Below are positions 54,501 to 64,000 of a stretch of DNA of 64,000 nucleotides, one piece after another. Below the pieces are notes generated by a model, which did not search any database, had not been told where the DNA came from, and was given only the letters and a program-made list of their open reading frames with translations. This stretch comes from Micrococcales bacterium 31B (lineage in GTDB: Bacteria > Actinomycetota > Actinomycetes > Actinomycetales > Dermabacteraceae): NCBI GenBank assembly GCA_022803075.1, contig JAFFTF010000001.1, forward strand, positions 588,752 to 652,751, written 5' to 3'. Each line of letters starts with the position of its first letter. Within the stretch, counting starts at the first letter, position 1. Both the position numbers and the translations under genes were made by a program.

Positions 54501-55040
54501 GTGGCCACCCCCCACGGCGAGGCCAGCGATGGCGTGGGCAGCACCAAGGTGGCGCGCCAACGCACCATCGTGCATCTGCTGCAGACTTGCGAGGTGCGGT
54601 CGCAGCAGAGCCTCGCGGCGCTGCTCGCGGAGGCGGGTCTGCATGTCACGCAGGCGACGCTCTCGAGAGACCTCGTCGAGATCGGGGCGCACCGGGTGCG
54701 CAGCGTCGACGGGACGCTCGTGTACGCCGTCGCGGGTGAGGGCGGCGACCGTGCCGTCGTGGCGGCGCCGCAGGCGGGCGTATTCTTGCAGCGCCTCGCA
54801 CGGCTGTGCGAAGAACTGCTCGTCAGCGCCGAGGCGAACGGCGACCTGGTGGTCTTGCGGACGCCCCCGGGGGCGGCTCAATTTTTGGCCTCCGCGGTCG
54901 ACCAGGCGGGGCTCACGGACATCATGGGCTGCATCGCGGGGGACGATACCGTGCTGCTGATCGCCCGGTTGGGACACTCGGGCGCGGATATCGCGCAGCG
55001 TTTTTTGCGGCGTGCGTGGGGCGAGGCACCCGCGCCCTGA
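54501..55040 (+). CDS. argR: Arginine repressor
   Basis: 179 aa, GTG start two bases after argF. The N-terminal winged helix (residues about 15-80) has RQRTIVHLLQTCEVRSQQSLAALLAEAGLHVTQATLSRDLVEIGAHRVR, and the C-terminal hexamerisation and arginine-binding domain ends with GLTDIMGCIAGDDTVLLIA. With arginine it should bind the ARG boxes before argC, so the operon encodes its own repressor, as in other actinobacteria. Confidence 0.97.
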   Translation: MATPHGEASDGVGSTKVARQRTIVHLLQTCEVRSQQSLAALLAEAGLHVTQATLSRDLVEIGAHRVRSVDGTLVYAVAGEGGDRAVVAAPQAGVFLQRLARLCEELLVSAEANGDLVVLRTPPGAAQFLASAVDQAGLTDIMGCIAGDDTVLLIARLGHSGADIAQRFLRRAWGEAPAP

Positions 55041-55129
55041 GCGCATGAAACCGCCGCCCGCGGGCGGCATCGAAAAACTTACACTGGACACCAAACCGGC
55101 GCTTTGCGCCATCATCTCTAGGAGCAACT

Positions 55130-57774
<2,645 letters not shown>

Positions 57775-57790
57775 CCGGGCGGTATTGTGA

Positions 57791-57837
57791 CCGGACGCTC
57801 CGGTGCCCGCGTGGCGCCGGGGCGTCCGGTTGTTGCT
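57791..57837. terminator. Terminator between argH and the convergent regulator gene
   Basis: A 13-bp stem (CCGGACGCTCCGG with CCGGGGCGTCCGG, one T-G pair) and a 13-base loop are followed by TTGTTGCTT on the plus strand. It lies between converging genes and could serve both. Confidence 0.85.
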
Positions 57838-57841
57838 TGGC

Positions 57842-58456
57842 TCAGAACCAGCCGCGCTCGGCGGCGATGGTGGCCGCCTCGGCGCGGGTGCGCCCGCCCG
57901 TTTTCGACATGGCGTTGGAGAGGTGGTTGCGGACCGTGCCGTCGCTGAGGTGCAGCCTGCGGGCGATGTCGGATGCCGTGCCGCCCTCGGCCGCGATGCG
58001 CAGGACCTCGGTTTCGCGTTCGGTGAGGGGCGAGTCGCCGAGGGCCATGGAGTCGGCTGCGAGCTGGGGGTCGACGACGCGCAGGCCCTGATGGACGCGG
58101 CGGATCGCGTCGGCGAGTTGGCGCGCGGGAGTGTCTTTGACGACGAATCCGCTGGCCCCGGCCTGGAGTGCTCGCCGCAGGTACCCGGGGCGGCCGAACG
58201 TCGTCACCATCAGCACGCGCGTGGCGGGGTGGCGTGTGCGCACCGTGGCGGCCACGTCGATGCCGTCCATGCCGGGCATCTGCACGTCGAGCAGCGCGAC
58301 GTCGGGCGCGTGTGCGGCGACGGCGGCGAGGGCCTCGGCGCCGTCGCCGGCCTCGGCGACCACCTCAAGGTCGGGTTCGAGGCCGAGCATGACGGCGAGG
58401 GCGCCGCGCACGAGGGACTGATCGTCGGCGATCACGATGCGAATGGTGGCGGTCAC
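57842..58456 (-). CDS. NarL/DesR-type response regulator
   Basis: 204 aa. The receiver domain has the acidic pair in IVIADDQ, phosphoacceptor Asp57 in VALLDVQMPGMDG, and the conserved Lys in FVVKDTP. The C-terminal LuxR helix-turn-helix is LTERETEVLRIAAEGGTASDIARRL, HLSDGTVRNHLSNAMSKTG. Start is GTG, overlapping the histidine kinase stop by four bases. The likely targets are the exporter operon in which it lies and its own promoter. Confidence 0.95.
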   Translation of the reverse strand: MTATIRIVIADDQSLVRGALAVMLGLEPDLEVVAEAGDGAEALAAVAAHAPDVALLDVQMPGMDGIDVAATVRTRHPATRVLMVTTFGRPGYLRRALQAGASGFVVKDTPARQLADAIRRVHQGLRVVDPQLAADSMALGDSPLTERETEVLRIAAEGGTASDIARRLHLSDGTVRNHLSNAMSKTGGRTRAEAATIAAERGWF

Positions 58457-59619
58457 GGGGCGCTCCTGGCGAACTCGGCGCGAAGGTGGAAACCGCCCAG
58501 GTCGGAGCGGCTCGTGGTGAGCGTGCCGCCGGCCTCGCGCACGCGTTCGGCGAGCCCGGCGAGACCGGTGCCGGAGCCGGGTGATCCCGGGTGGGGGGCG
58601 GTGCCGTCATCGTCGATCGCGATGCTTGCGGAGTTCACGGTGACGCGGCAGTGGCGCGCCGCGGCATGGCGCAGCACGTTGGTGACGCCCTCGCGCACGA
58701 CGTAGCCGAACAGGGTGTGCCGCTCGGGAGGCACCGCGTCGACGGCGGTGGGCAGGTCGGCCTCGATGCCGGCGCTGTCGAGGGCCTGCCGCGCGTGCAC
58801 GAGTTCACTGCTCAGGGTGACGCTGCGGCGGCCCGAGACCGTAGCTCGCACGTCGGCGAGGGCCGTGCGCGCGAGCCGTTCAATGTCGCCGAGCTCGGAC
58901 GCCGCGGCGGCGGGCTGGGCCTCGAGCAGCTTCGCGGCCAGTTCGGCCTTCACGGCAATCACCGTGAGGGAGTGACCCAGGATGTCGTGCAGGTCGCGCG
59001 ACATGCGGCTGCGCTCGGCGGCGACCGCCGCGGAGGCGAGGGCATGCTGCGTGGCACGCAGTTGTCGGCCGATCTCGATCTGGCGGGCAAACGCGAGCAT
59101 CACCAGCGAGAGGGAGACGAGGATCCAGAAGAAGAGGCCGTACTCGTTGCGCTCCGCGGGGCCGCTGAACAGTATGAGGGCTGCCGAGGCGGCGACGATG
59201 GTGCCGATCACGGCGCAGCGCCAGCCGATGCCGAGGCCCACCATGGCGGCGGACGACACGATAAACGGCCAGGTATACACGGCTTGGCTGCCGATCGCGG
59301 GCCAGAGGGTGAGCGACAGTGCCGTGAGCAGACCCAGCACGACGAATCCGGCACGGGGGTGATTCTCCTGGCGGCCGAGCGTGGGCTCGGTCGGCCAGGT
59401 GCGGGGGGTGCCCAGGATGAACACGACGAAAAAGACCGCCGCGATCGCGTGACTCAGCACACGCAGCGCGGGGTGTGCGGGGCTCTCCTGGATCGCCATA
59501 AATGTCTGCGGCCCGTAGCCCGCGACGCTCGCGACGGCACCGACGTACCAGCCGCCCGAGAGGCGTTGCGCGATGTTGCGCAAGGTCGCGGGCGGCGTGG
59601 CGGGGCGGGGTTCGCTCAT
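58453..59619 (-). CDS. DesK-type sensor histidine kinase
   Basis: 388 aa. About five membrane helices (residues 25-175) without a large extracellular domain are followed by a dimerisation domain with the phosphorylated His211 in SRMSRDLHDILGHSLTVIAVK, then an ATP-binding domain (VREGVTNVLRHAAARHC, and SGTGLAGLAERVREAGG). The lack of an outside domain suggests it senses a membrane signal or the associated transporter. TAGATT six bases before the ATG (59626-59631) could act as an internal leaderless promoter. Confidence 0.94.
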   Translation of the reverse strand: MSEPRPATPPATLRNIAQRLSGGWYVGAVASVAGYGPQTFMAIQESPAHPALRVLSHAIAAVFFVVFILGTPRTWPTEPTLGRQENHPRAGFVVLGLLTALSLTLWPAIGSQAVYTWPFIVSSAAMVGLGIGWRCAVIGTIVAASAALILFSGPAERNEYGLFFWILVSLSLVMLAFARQIEIGRQLRATQHALASAAVAAERSRMSRDLHDILGHSLTVIAVKAELAAKLLEAQPAAAASELGDIERLARTALADVRATVSGRRSVTLSSELVHARQALDSAGIEADLPTAVDAVPPERHTLFGYVVREGVTNVLRHAAARHCRVTVNSASIAIDDDGTAPHPGSPGSGTGLAGLAERVREAGGTLTTSRSDLGGFHLRAEFARSAP

Positions 59620-59631
59620 ACTGTCAATCTA

Positions 59632-60426
59632 CTAAACTCGCTGCGTATCGCGGCGGAAGGCCAGCATGGCACCCACTGAAAATACGAGCAGCCAGCCGAA
59701 GGTGTTGACGAGCCACAGCCAGTTCCAGTCGCCCACGAGGTGGCTGCGCGCCATGTTGCCGATGCCGTAGGCCGGGGTCCACTCGGCGATCGCCTTGAAC
59801 GTGTCGCCCATGATCTCGACCGGCATGAAGAGCCCGCCGAGCATGGCGAGAATGGAGACCACGGCGCCCAGGACCTGCATGACGTTCTCGCTCGGCATGA
59901 GGTAGCCGACAAACAGGCCGAGGGCGGCGAAGGTAAGTGAGCCGAGCCAGGCGACGAGACCGCCGACGAGCAGGTCGGTCAGCCCGAGGCGGGCGCCGAA
60001 GATGGTGCCGAAGGCGAGCTGCACGATGACGGCGATGAGGCTCATGGTCAGCGCGGCGATGGCCTTGGTGGCGATGTAGGCCGCGGGAGAAATGGGCGTC
60101 AGCCGCAACTGCCGCGACCACCCCTGGGAGCGCTCCACGGCGACCTGAGTGCCGCTTGCCGTGGCCGAGATGAGGGCCGCATAGACCGTGAGGCTGATCA
60201 AGATGTATTCGGCATAGGTGTCATTGCCCGGGTTGTTCAGCGGTTCGGACGAGTTGGAAAGTCCGAAGATGAGATAGAAGACGGCGGGCATGAACAGCGT
60301 GAAGACGAGCGTGCGGCGATTGCGCAGCAGTCGCTTGATTTCGATGAGAAGGTAGGTGCCGCTCAAGGGCGTGCGCGGCGTCGCCTGATGCGATTCGAGA
60401 CTGAAGGTGGTTGGGTTCGTGGCCAT
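59632..60426 (-). CDS. ABC-2 type transporter permease
   Basis: 264 aa with six hydrophobic segments. The N-terminal part reads YLLIEIKRLLRNRRTLVFTLFMPAVFYLIFG, typical of the DrrB/ABC-2 group, with the large loop between helices 1 and 2, then SQGWSRQLRLTPISPAAYIATK and LGAVVSILAMLGGLFMPVEIMG. It forms an exporter with the ATPase encoded two bases upstream. Confidence 0.92.
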   Translation of the reverse strand: MATNPTTFSLESHQATPRTPLSGTYLLIEIKRLLRNRRTLVFTLFMPAVFYLIFGLSNSSEPLNNPGNDTYAEYILISLTVYAALISATASGTQVAVERSQGWSRQLRLTPISPAAYIATKAIAALTMSLIAVIVQLAFGTIFGARLGLTDLLVGGLVAWLGSLTFAALGLFVGYLMPSENVMQVLGAVVSILAMLGGLFMPVEIMGDTFKAIAEWTPAYGIGNMARSHLVGDWNWLWLVNTFGWLLVFSVGAMLAFRRDTQRV

Positions 60427-60428
60427 TT

Positions 60429-61361
60429 TTACTCCTGAACGAGGTGGTTGGGGCGGCCGGCGGACGCCGCGGAGTCTGAGGGTGCGCTGGTGAGCGCGAC
60501 GAAGGCGTCTTCGAGGTTATTGCTGGTCACTTCGATGTCGTGGGCATCGGTGTGGTGCAGCAGGTGGCGCAGCACGCTGTCAGAGTCTTCGGTACGGACC
60601 GTGATGCGCTGACCGGTGAACTCGACGGAACTGACCCCGGGGAGAGCGACGAGGCTGGGGTCTTCGACGGAGAGATTTGCCTTGACGGTGCGGCCCGCGG
60701 CCAGGTTCTTGATCTCCTCGGCGGTGCCGTCGGCGACGATCAGCCCTTCGCGCACCAGGATGATGCGGTCGGCGTAGGTGTCGGCCTCCTCGAGGTAATG
60801 GGTGGCGAAGACGACGGTGCGCCCGCCCTCCGCGTCTTCGCGGATCGCCGACCAAAAGTCGCGGCGGCCGGCGACGTCCATGCCCGTGGTGGGTTCGTCG
60901 AGGATGAGCAGGCCCGGGTCCGAGACGAGTGCCATTGCGAACCGTAGCCGCTGCTGTTGGCCGCCCGAGCACTTCATGACGCGACGGGTGGCGATCTCGG
61001 CGACGCCCGCGCGCTGCATGACGTCGTCGACGCTGCGGCTGTGGGCAAAGAGTGACGCGGTGAGCTCGACGGTCTCGCGCACGGTGAGATCTTTGAGCAG
61101 ACCACCCGTCTGCATGACGGCGGCGACGAGGCCCCTCGCGATGGCCTGCCGGGGGGACGCTCCATACAGTTGTACGGACCCGCTCGTGGGTTCCGAGAGT
61201 CCCAGCACCATGTCGATCGTCGTCGTTTTTCCCGCCCCGTTGGGGCCGAGGAACGCAATCACTTCCCCCTGACGCACCGAGAGATCGATGCCGCGCACGG
61301 CGTGCACCGTCCCAAAGGACTTCTTCAGCCCTCGGGCGTCGATTGCTAATGGCTGTGTCAT
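60429..61361 (-). CDS. ABC transporter ATP-binding protein (DrrA/antibiotic-export type)
   Basis: 310 aa. Walker A FLGPNGAGKTTTIDM, Q-loop AAVMQTGGLL, signature CSGGQQQRLRFAMAL (normally LSGGQ), Walker B LLILDEPTTGMDV and H-loop VVFATHYLEE. A C-terminal extension of about 90 residues is typical of the DrrA group. The ATG at 61361 has GAAGGAAG upstream. First gene of ATPase-permease-kinase-regulator; efflux of a drug, peptide or membrane-active compound is the likely function. Confidence 0.94.
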   Translation of the reverse strand: MTQPLAIDARGLKKSFGTVHAVRGIDLSVRQGEVIAFLGPNGAGKTTTIDMVLGLSEPTSGSVQLYGASPRQAIARGLVAAVMQTGGLLKDLTVRETVELTASLFAHSRSVDDVMQRAGVAEIATRRVMKCSGGQQQRLRFAMALVSDPGLLILDEPTTGMDVAGRRDFWSAIREDAEGGRTVVFATHYLEEADTYADRIILVREGLIVADGTAEEIKNLAAGRTVKANLSVEDPSLVALPGVSSVEFTGQRITVRTEDSDSVLRHLLHHTDAHDIEVTSNNLEDAFVALTSAPSDSAASAGRPNHLVQE

Positions 61362-61458
61362 TCGACTTCCTTCGCTCACGGGCGCCGCCTCTCGTGCGCC
61401 GTGACCTCATTCCATCGCGCGCGGGCTGCGAGGGCCTGGCCCACCTGTCACGAAACGA

Positions 61459-61476
61459 CCATGACACCTGTCATGG
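61459..61476. promoter_or_regulatory. 18-bp palindrome upstream of the exporter operon
   Basis: CCATGACA and TGTCATGG flank CC. CACCTGTCA within it (61465-61473) is repeated at 61442-61450, 23 bases earlier, about two helical turns. It lies about 100 bases before the ATPase start and is a good candidate for the binding site of the operon's own response regulator. Confidence 0.65.
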
Positions 61477-61497
61477 CTGTCTGCCCGGACGCCCGTG

Positions 61498-61616
61498 GGG
61501 CCCGGTATCGCGTAGGGCCCGGTATCGCGTAGGGCCGGCTTTCGCGTGTGGCCGGGTAACGCGTGTGGCCGGGTAACGCGTGTGGCCGGGTAACGCGTGT
61601 GGCCGGGTAACGCCGC
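61498..61616 (-). repeat. Array of seven 17-bp tandem repeats
   Basis: Seven units follow one another: two GGGCCCGGTATCGCGTA, one GGGCCGGCTTTCGCGTG, three TGGCCGGGTAACGCGTG, and a final copy that diverges after 14 bases. All share a GGCC(C/G)GG core followed by (T/A)(A/T)CGCGT. The array lies between the unknown gene at 61680 and the exporter operon; no gene covers it. Confidence 0.93.
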
Positions 61617-61650
61617 AGCGCCCGCCATCACGAGATGGCGGGCGCTGCGG
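61613..61650 (-). terminator. Perfect 16-bp stem-loop after the unknown gene
   Basis: CCGCAGCGCCCGCCAT and its complement enclose a 6-base loop, 30 bases beyond the stop of the minus-strand gene at 61680. There is no T-tract. It is probably the terminator of that gene, and it directly adjoins the 17-bp repeat array. Confidence 0.75.
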
Positions 61651-61679
61651 GAAAGGTGGTGGCCTTGCGGTGGTGCCGT

Positions 61680-62282
61680 TTAGAGGTTTAGGGATTGGAG
61701 CACGGCGGCGGCGGGTTCGGGTAGGGATTCGAGCGCCTTCGCCGGGTGGCGGGTGTAGAGCGAGGTCGCGATGGGCCAGTCGGTGCGCACGATCAGGCCA
61801 TTGGAGACCCAGTAGTCGTGTACCTTGGCGCCCCCCACTGTCAGCGCGTAGTGCGCCGCCTTGCTGTGCAGGATGCCATCGCCATCCGTGATCTCGTCGT
61901 CGTGGCTGTAGGCGAGCTCCGCCAGCGTGGCTTCGCCCGTGCTCTCCACGATGTGGAGGAACGTGGCACTGCGCGTGCCCTCTGCGGCCAGCATACGGGC
62001 GTAATGACCGAGCGAATAGGCGGGCATTGCCGGGCCGCTGAAGGTATTCGCGTGGGTAGATGTGGCGCCGGTGGTGAGGTCCTCGTAGTTGAACTCCGAC
62101 CACTCGAGCGGGCTGCCGCCGAACTGCAGGCTCTGGCGAACGTTGACGGTGAGCGACTTGCCATCAAAACTGATGACGGAGGTATTACTGGCCGAAGTGC
62201 CGTCAGCACTCAGGTACACGAAGCCTTGCGGGGTCTCCATGCCCTTCACGGTGAGTACTTCGAGCTGCGAAAATGGGTTCAT
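61680..62282 (-). CDS. Conserved protein of unknown function (200 aa)
   Basis: No signal peptide or membrane helix. Alternating strands such as SQLEVLTVKGMETPQGFVYLS, NTSVISFDGKSLTVNVRQSL and GGSPLEWSEFNYEDL suggest a beta-rich fold, followed by a mixed part (YSLGHYARMLAAEGTRSATFLHIVE, HDYWVSNGLIVRTDWPIATSLY). I recognise no family. TAGACT at 62289-62294 ends six bases before the ATG, suggesting a leaderless mRNA. It is divergent from tyrS. Confidence 0.8.
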   Translation of the reverse strand: MNPFSQLEVLTVKGMETPQGFVYLSADGTSASNTSVISFDGKSLTVNVRQSLQFGGSPLEWSEFNYEDLTTGATSTHANTFSGPAMPAYSLGHYARMLAAEGTRSATFLHIVESTGEATLAELAYSHDDEITDGDGILHSKAAHYALTVGGAKVHDYWVSNGLIVRTDWPIATSLYTRHPAKALESLPEPAAAVLQSLNL

Positions 62283-62288
62283 GCGCCC

Positions 62289-62294
62289 AGTCTA
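62289..62294 (-). promoter_or_regulatory. -10 hexamer of the 200-aa gene (leaderless)
   Basis: On the minus strand TAGACT is followed by six bases and the ATG at 62282. Confidence 0.5.
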
Positions 62295-62467
62295 GTTGGG
62301 GCCGGTACAGGGATGCCTGACGAATGCCCGCCGACCGGCAATTAAGTTCCTCTCGTTCGGCAGACTCGCTACTCTAGGAGGGCGCGCCCCCGGTGGCGAC
62401 GCAATTACCCATCACCGTGGCGTCCGCCCTCGCGGCGCGCGCTGACCATTCGAAGGAACCAGAATTC

Positions 62468-63751
62468 ATGACTGCCGCAGCGCCGTTCGCGGGCGTGTTT
62501 GAAGAATTGCAATGGCGAGGCCTCGTGCATCAGACGACGGACGTCGACGCCTTGCGTACCGCTCTCAACACCACCAGCGTGACGTTCTATTGCGGCTTCG
62601 ACCCCACCGCACCGAGCCTGCACATGGGCAACCTGGTGCAGTTGATCGTCATGCGGCACCTGCAGCGCGCGGGGCACAAGCCCCTGGTTCTGGTCGGCGG
62701 ATCGACCGGTCAAATCGGTGACCCGAAGATGACGAGCGAACGCAATCTCAATGATCTCGACACGGTCGCGAACTGGGTATCGAGCATTCAACAGCAGGTA
62801 CGGCCGTTCGTGTCCTGGGAGGGTGACAACGCCGCCCGCATGGTCAACAACCTGGACTGGACCGCGCCGATCTCGGCCCTCGAGTTTCTGCGCGACTTCG
62901 GCAAGCACTTCCGCGTGAACCAGATGATCAAGAAGGAGGCCGTCGCGGCCCGCCTCGAAAGTCACGAGGGCATTAGCTACACGGAGTTCTCGTACCAGAT
63001 TCTTCAGGCCCTCGACTACTTGAGCCTCTACCGCGAGTACGGCTGCACGCTGCAGACGGGCGGCGCAGACCAGTGGGGCAACCTCACCGCTGGCACCGAT
63101 CTGATCGGCCGCGCCGAACCCGACGCCAAGGTACACGCCATGAGCGTGCCCCTCGTGACGAAGGCGGACGGCACGAAGTTCGGTAAGAGCGAGGGCGGGG
63201 CCATCTGGCTGAGTGCAGACATGTGTTCGCCGTACCGGTTCTACCAGTTCTGGATCAACGCCGAAGACGAGAAGGTCGTGGACTACCTAAAGATCTTCAC
63301 GTCGCTGGGGCCGGATCGTATTGGAGAACTCGAACTCGCCGTGAAGGAGCGGGCGTTCGCCCGCGAGGCTCAGCGCGTGCTGGCCGAGGAGGTCACCACC
63401 CTGGTGCACGGTGCGGAGGTAGTCGAAAGCGTGCAGGCCGCGTCGGCGGCACTGTTCGGCAAGGGCGACCTCACGGCGCTCGACGAGCGCACGCTGCGCG
63501 ATGCACTCGAAGAACTACCGCAGGCGGCGCTTGAGGGTGACGCCGTGGAGTTCGTTGATGTCATGATCGCGGCGGGTTTCGCCAAGGGTAAGGCCGACGC
63601 GCGGCGCACGATTGCAGAGGGTGGCGCGTACCTGAATAACGTGCGAGTCGAATCCGCAGACCATGTCGTACGCAAGGCAGACCTCCTGCACGGCGCGCTC
63701 GGAGTGTTGCGCAAAGGCAAGAAGAACTTCGCGGCGCTCGAACTGACGTAG
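62468..63751 (+). CDS. tyrS: Tyrosine-tRNA ligase
   Basis: 427 aa, class I enzyme of the TyrRS1 type. Motifs are FDPTAPSLHMGNL (HIGH-like) and TKADGTKFGKSEGGAIWL (KMSKS-like, KFGKS), with GGADQWGNLTAGTDLI for tyrosine binding. The C-terminal S4 domain (EFVDVMIAAGFAKGKADARR onward) binds the tRNA variable arm. The ATG at 62468 has GAAGGA nine bases upstream; an in-frame GTG at 62393 would add 25 residues not found in the family. No T-box or other leader element is seen. Confidence 0.96.
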   Translation: MTAAAPFAGVFEELQWRGLVHQTTDVDALRTALNTTSVTFYCGFDPTAPSLHMGNLVQLIVMRHLQRAGHKPLVLVGGSTGQIGDPKMTSERNLNDLDTVANWVSSIQQQVRPFVSWEGDNAARMVNNLDWTAPISALEFLRDFGKHFRVNQMIKKEAVAARLESHEGISYTEFSYQILQALDYLSLYREYGCTLQTGGADQWGNLTAGTDLIGRAEPDAKVHAMSVPLVTKADGTKFGKSEGGAIWLSADMCSPYRFYQFWINAEDEKVVDYLKIFTSLGPDRIGELELAVKERAFAREAQRVLAEEVTTLVHGAEVVESVQAASAALFGKGDLTALDERTLRDALEELPQAALEGDAVEFVDVMIAAGFAKGKADARRTIAEGGAYLNNVRVESADHVVRKADLLHGALGVLRKGKKNFAALELT

Positions 63752-63794
63752 GCTCTCACGACTGCACACCAGATGCACACCAGCAACGCGGGCT

Positions 63795-63826
63795 AGGCGG
63801 GCCGTCCCTTGGGGGGCGGCCCGCCT
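63795..63826 (+). terminator. tyrS terminator hairpin
   Basis: A 14-bp stem (AGGCGGGCCGTCCC with GGGGCGGCCCGCCT, one T-G pair) with a short loop, 44 bases after the tyrS stop. A weak T-containing tail (CCGTGTTTGG) follows. Confidence 0.75.
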
Positions 63827-63862
63827 CCGTGTTTGGAGGGGCCGTGCCGCCGGCGAGGCGGC

Positions 63863-64000
63863 TGTGGTGGGTATAAGGGTGGTTGTGGTGTGGGGTGGGT
63901 TACGTTTGTTGGTGTGGTGGGGGTGTGGTGGGGTGTTTTGTGGGTGTGGGCTGGGGTTTTGTGGGTTTGGGGGGTGGTTTTGGTGGTTTTGCGTGGGGGG
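63863..64000 (+). other. Strand-asymmetric G/T tract at the window edge
   Basis: The last 138 bases are almost entirely G and T: I count three C and about four A. Many G runs of three to six bases occur (for example GGGTGGTTGTGGTGTGGGG). No open reading frame or RNA gene is recognisable. Such DNA could form G-quadruplexes or R-loops; the function is unknown and the tract may continue beyond the window. Confidence 0.85.

Noticed and set aside
61498..61616. CRISPR array
   Set aside because: Units are 17 bp and directly adjacent with no spacers, and no cas genes are present.
61471..62103. Minus-strand frame across the 17-bp repeats encoding a periodic peptide (PGHTRYPATRVTRPHA-like)
   Set aside because: The periodicity follows from the DNA repeat; it overlaps the 200-aa gene in another frame and has no start or ribosome binding site of its own.

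Overview
The window is a stretch of chromosome from a high-GC Gram-positive actinobacterium, most likely a member of the order Micrococcales (Microbacteriaceae or a relative). The evidence is a PriA-type HisA, the actinobacterial series infC-rpmI-rplT-(tsnR)...pheST...argCJBDFRGH...tyrS, a DUF1844 gene beside infC, a RamB-type regulator beside aceA, EfeUOB behind a DtxR/IdeR-type iron box, and GTG/TTG starts and leaderless-looking promoters. Genus and species cannot be fixed from the sequence alone.

Layout. 0-6.3 kb: the end of a histidine operon (hisB end, an unknown 230-aa gene, hisH, a 59-aa membrane microprotein), a 1011-aa membrane protein with a decapeptide repeat, then hisA/priA with an SseB-domain gene. 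6.3-10.5 kb: CDF metal exporter, NmrA-like oxidoreductase and an MFS pump around a 34-bp palindrome, then aroQ and DUF1844. 10.5-15.3 kb: infC-rpmI-rplT (infC starts with ATC), an SDR, a PEBP protein and a SpoU methyltransferase. 15.4-30.5 kb: an accessory block mostly on the minus strand: membrane protein, ferritin-VIT iron exporter, MOSC protein, M20 amidohydrolase plus MHS transporter with a divergent Lrp-like regulator, a GH63-like hydrolase, and the glyoxylate shunt (aceB, aceA) with a divergent RamB-like regulator.

30.7-34.4 kb: pheST. 34.4-38.8 kb: efeUOB for iron uptake. 38.8-42.2 kb: an insertion-sequence cluster (a complete-looking IS5-family element and a broken ISL3-family remnant) between two related membrane-protein genes, one of which now runs into the remnant. 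42.3-48.8 kb: GH2 hydrolase, the proline catabolic pair (P5CDH, ProDH) with a divergent TetR, and a quinone oxidoreductase. 48.9-57.8 kb: the complete, tightly overlapped argCJBDFRGH operon with tandem ARG boxes. 57.8-61.4 kb: an ABC-2 exporter with its DesK/DesR-like two-component system, behind an 18-bp palindrome and a 17-bp tandem repeat array. 61.7-64 kb: an unknown gene, tyrS, and a strongly G/T-biased tail at the window edge.

Taken together this is ordinary core biosynthesis and translation broken up by two accessory blocks (about 15 kb between the methyltransferase and pheS, about 14 kb between pheT and argC). I found no CRISPR array, prophage, tRNA or rRNA gene, and no convincing new multi-gene defence or biosynthetic system. 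The most unusual signals are the ATC-started infC with a histone-H1-like tail, the recurrent leaderless promoter layout, the repeat array in front of the exporter operon, the IS cluster between paralogues, and the G/T tail after tyrS.
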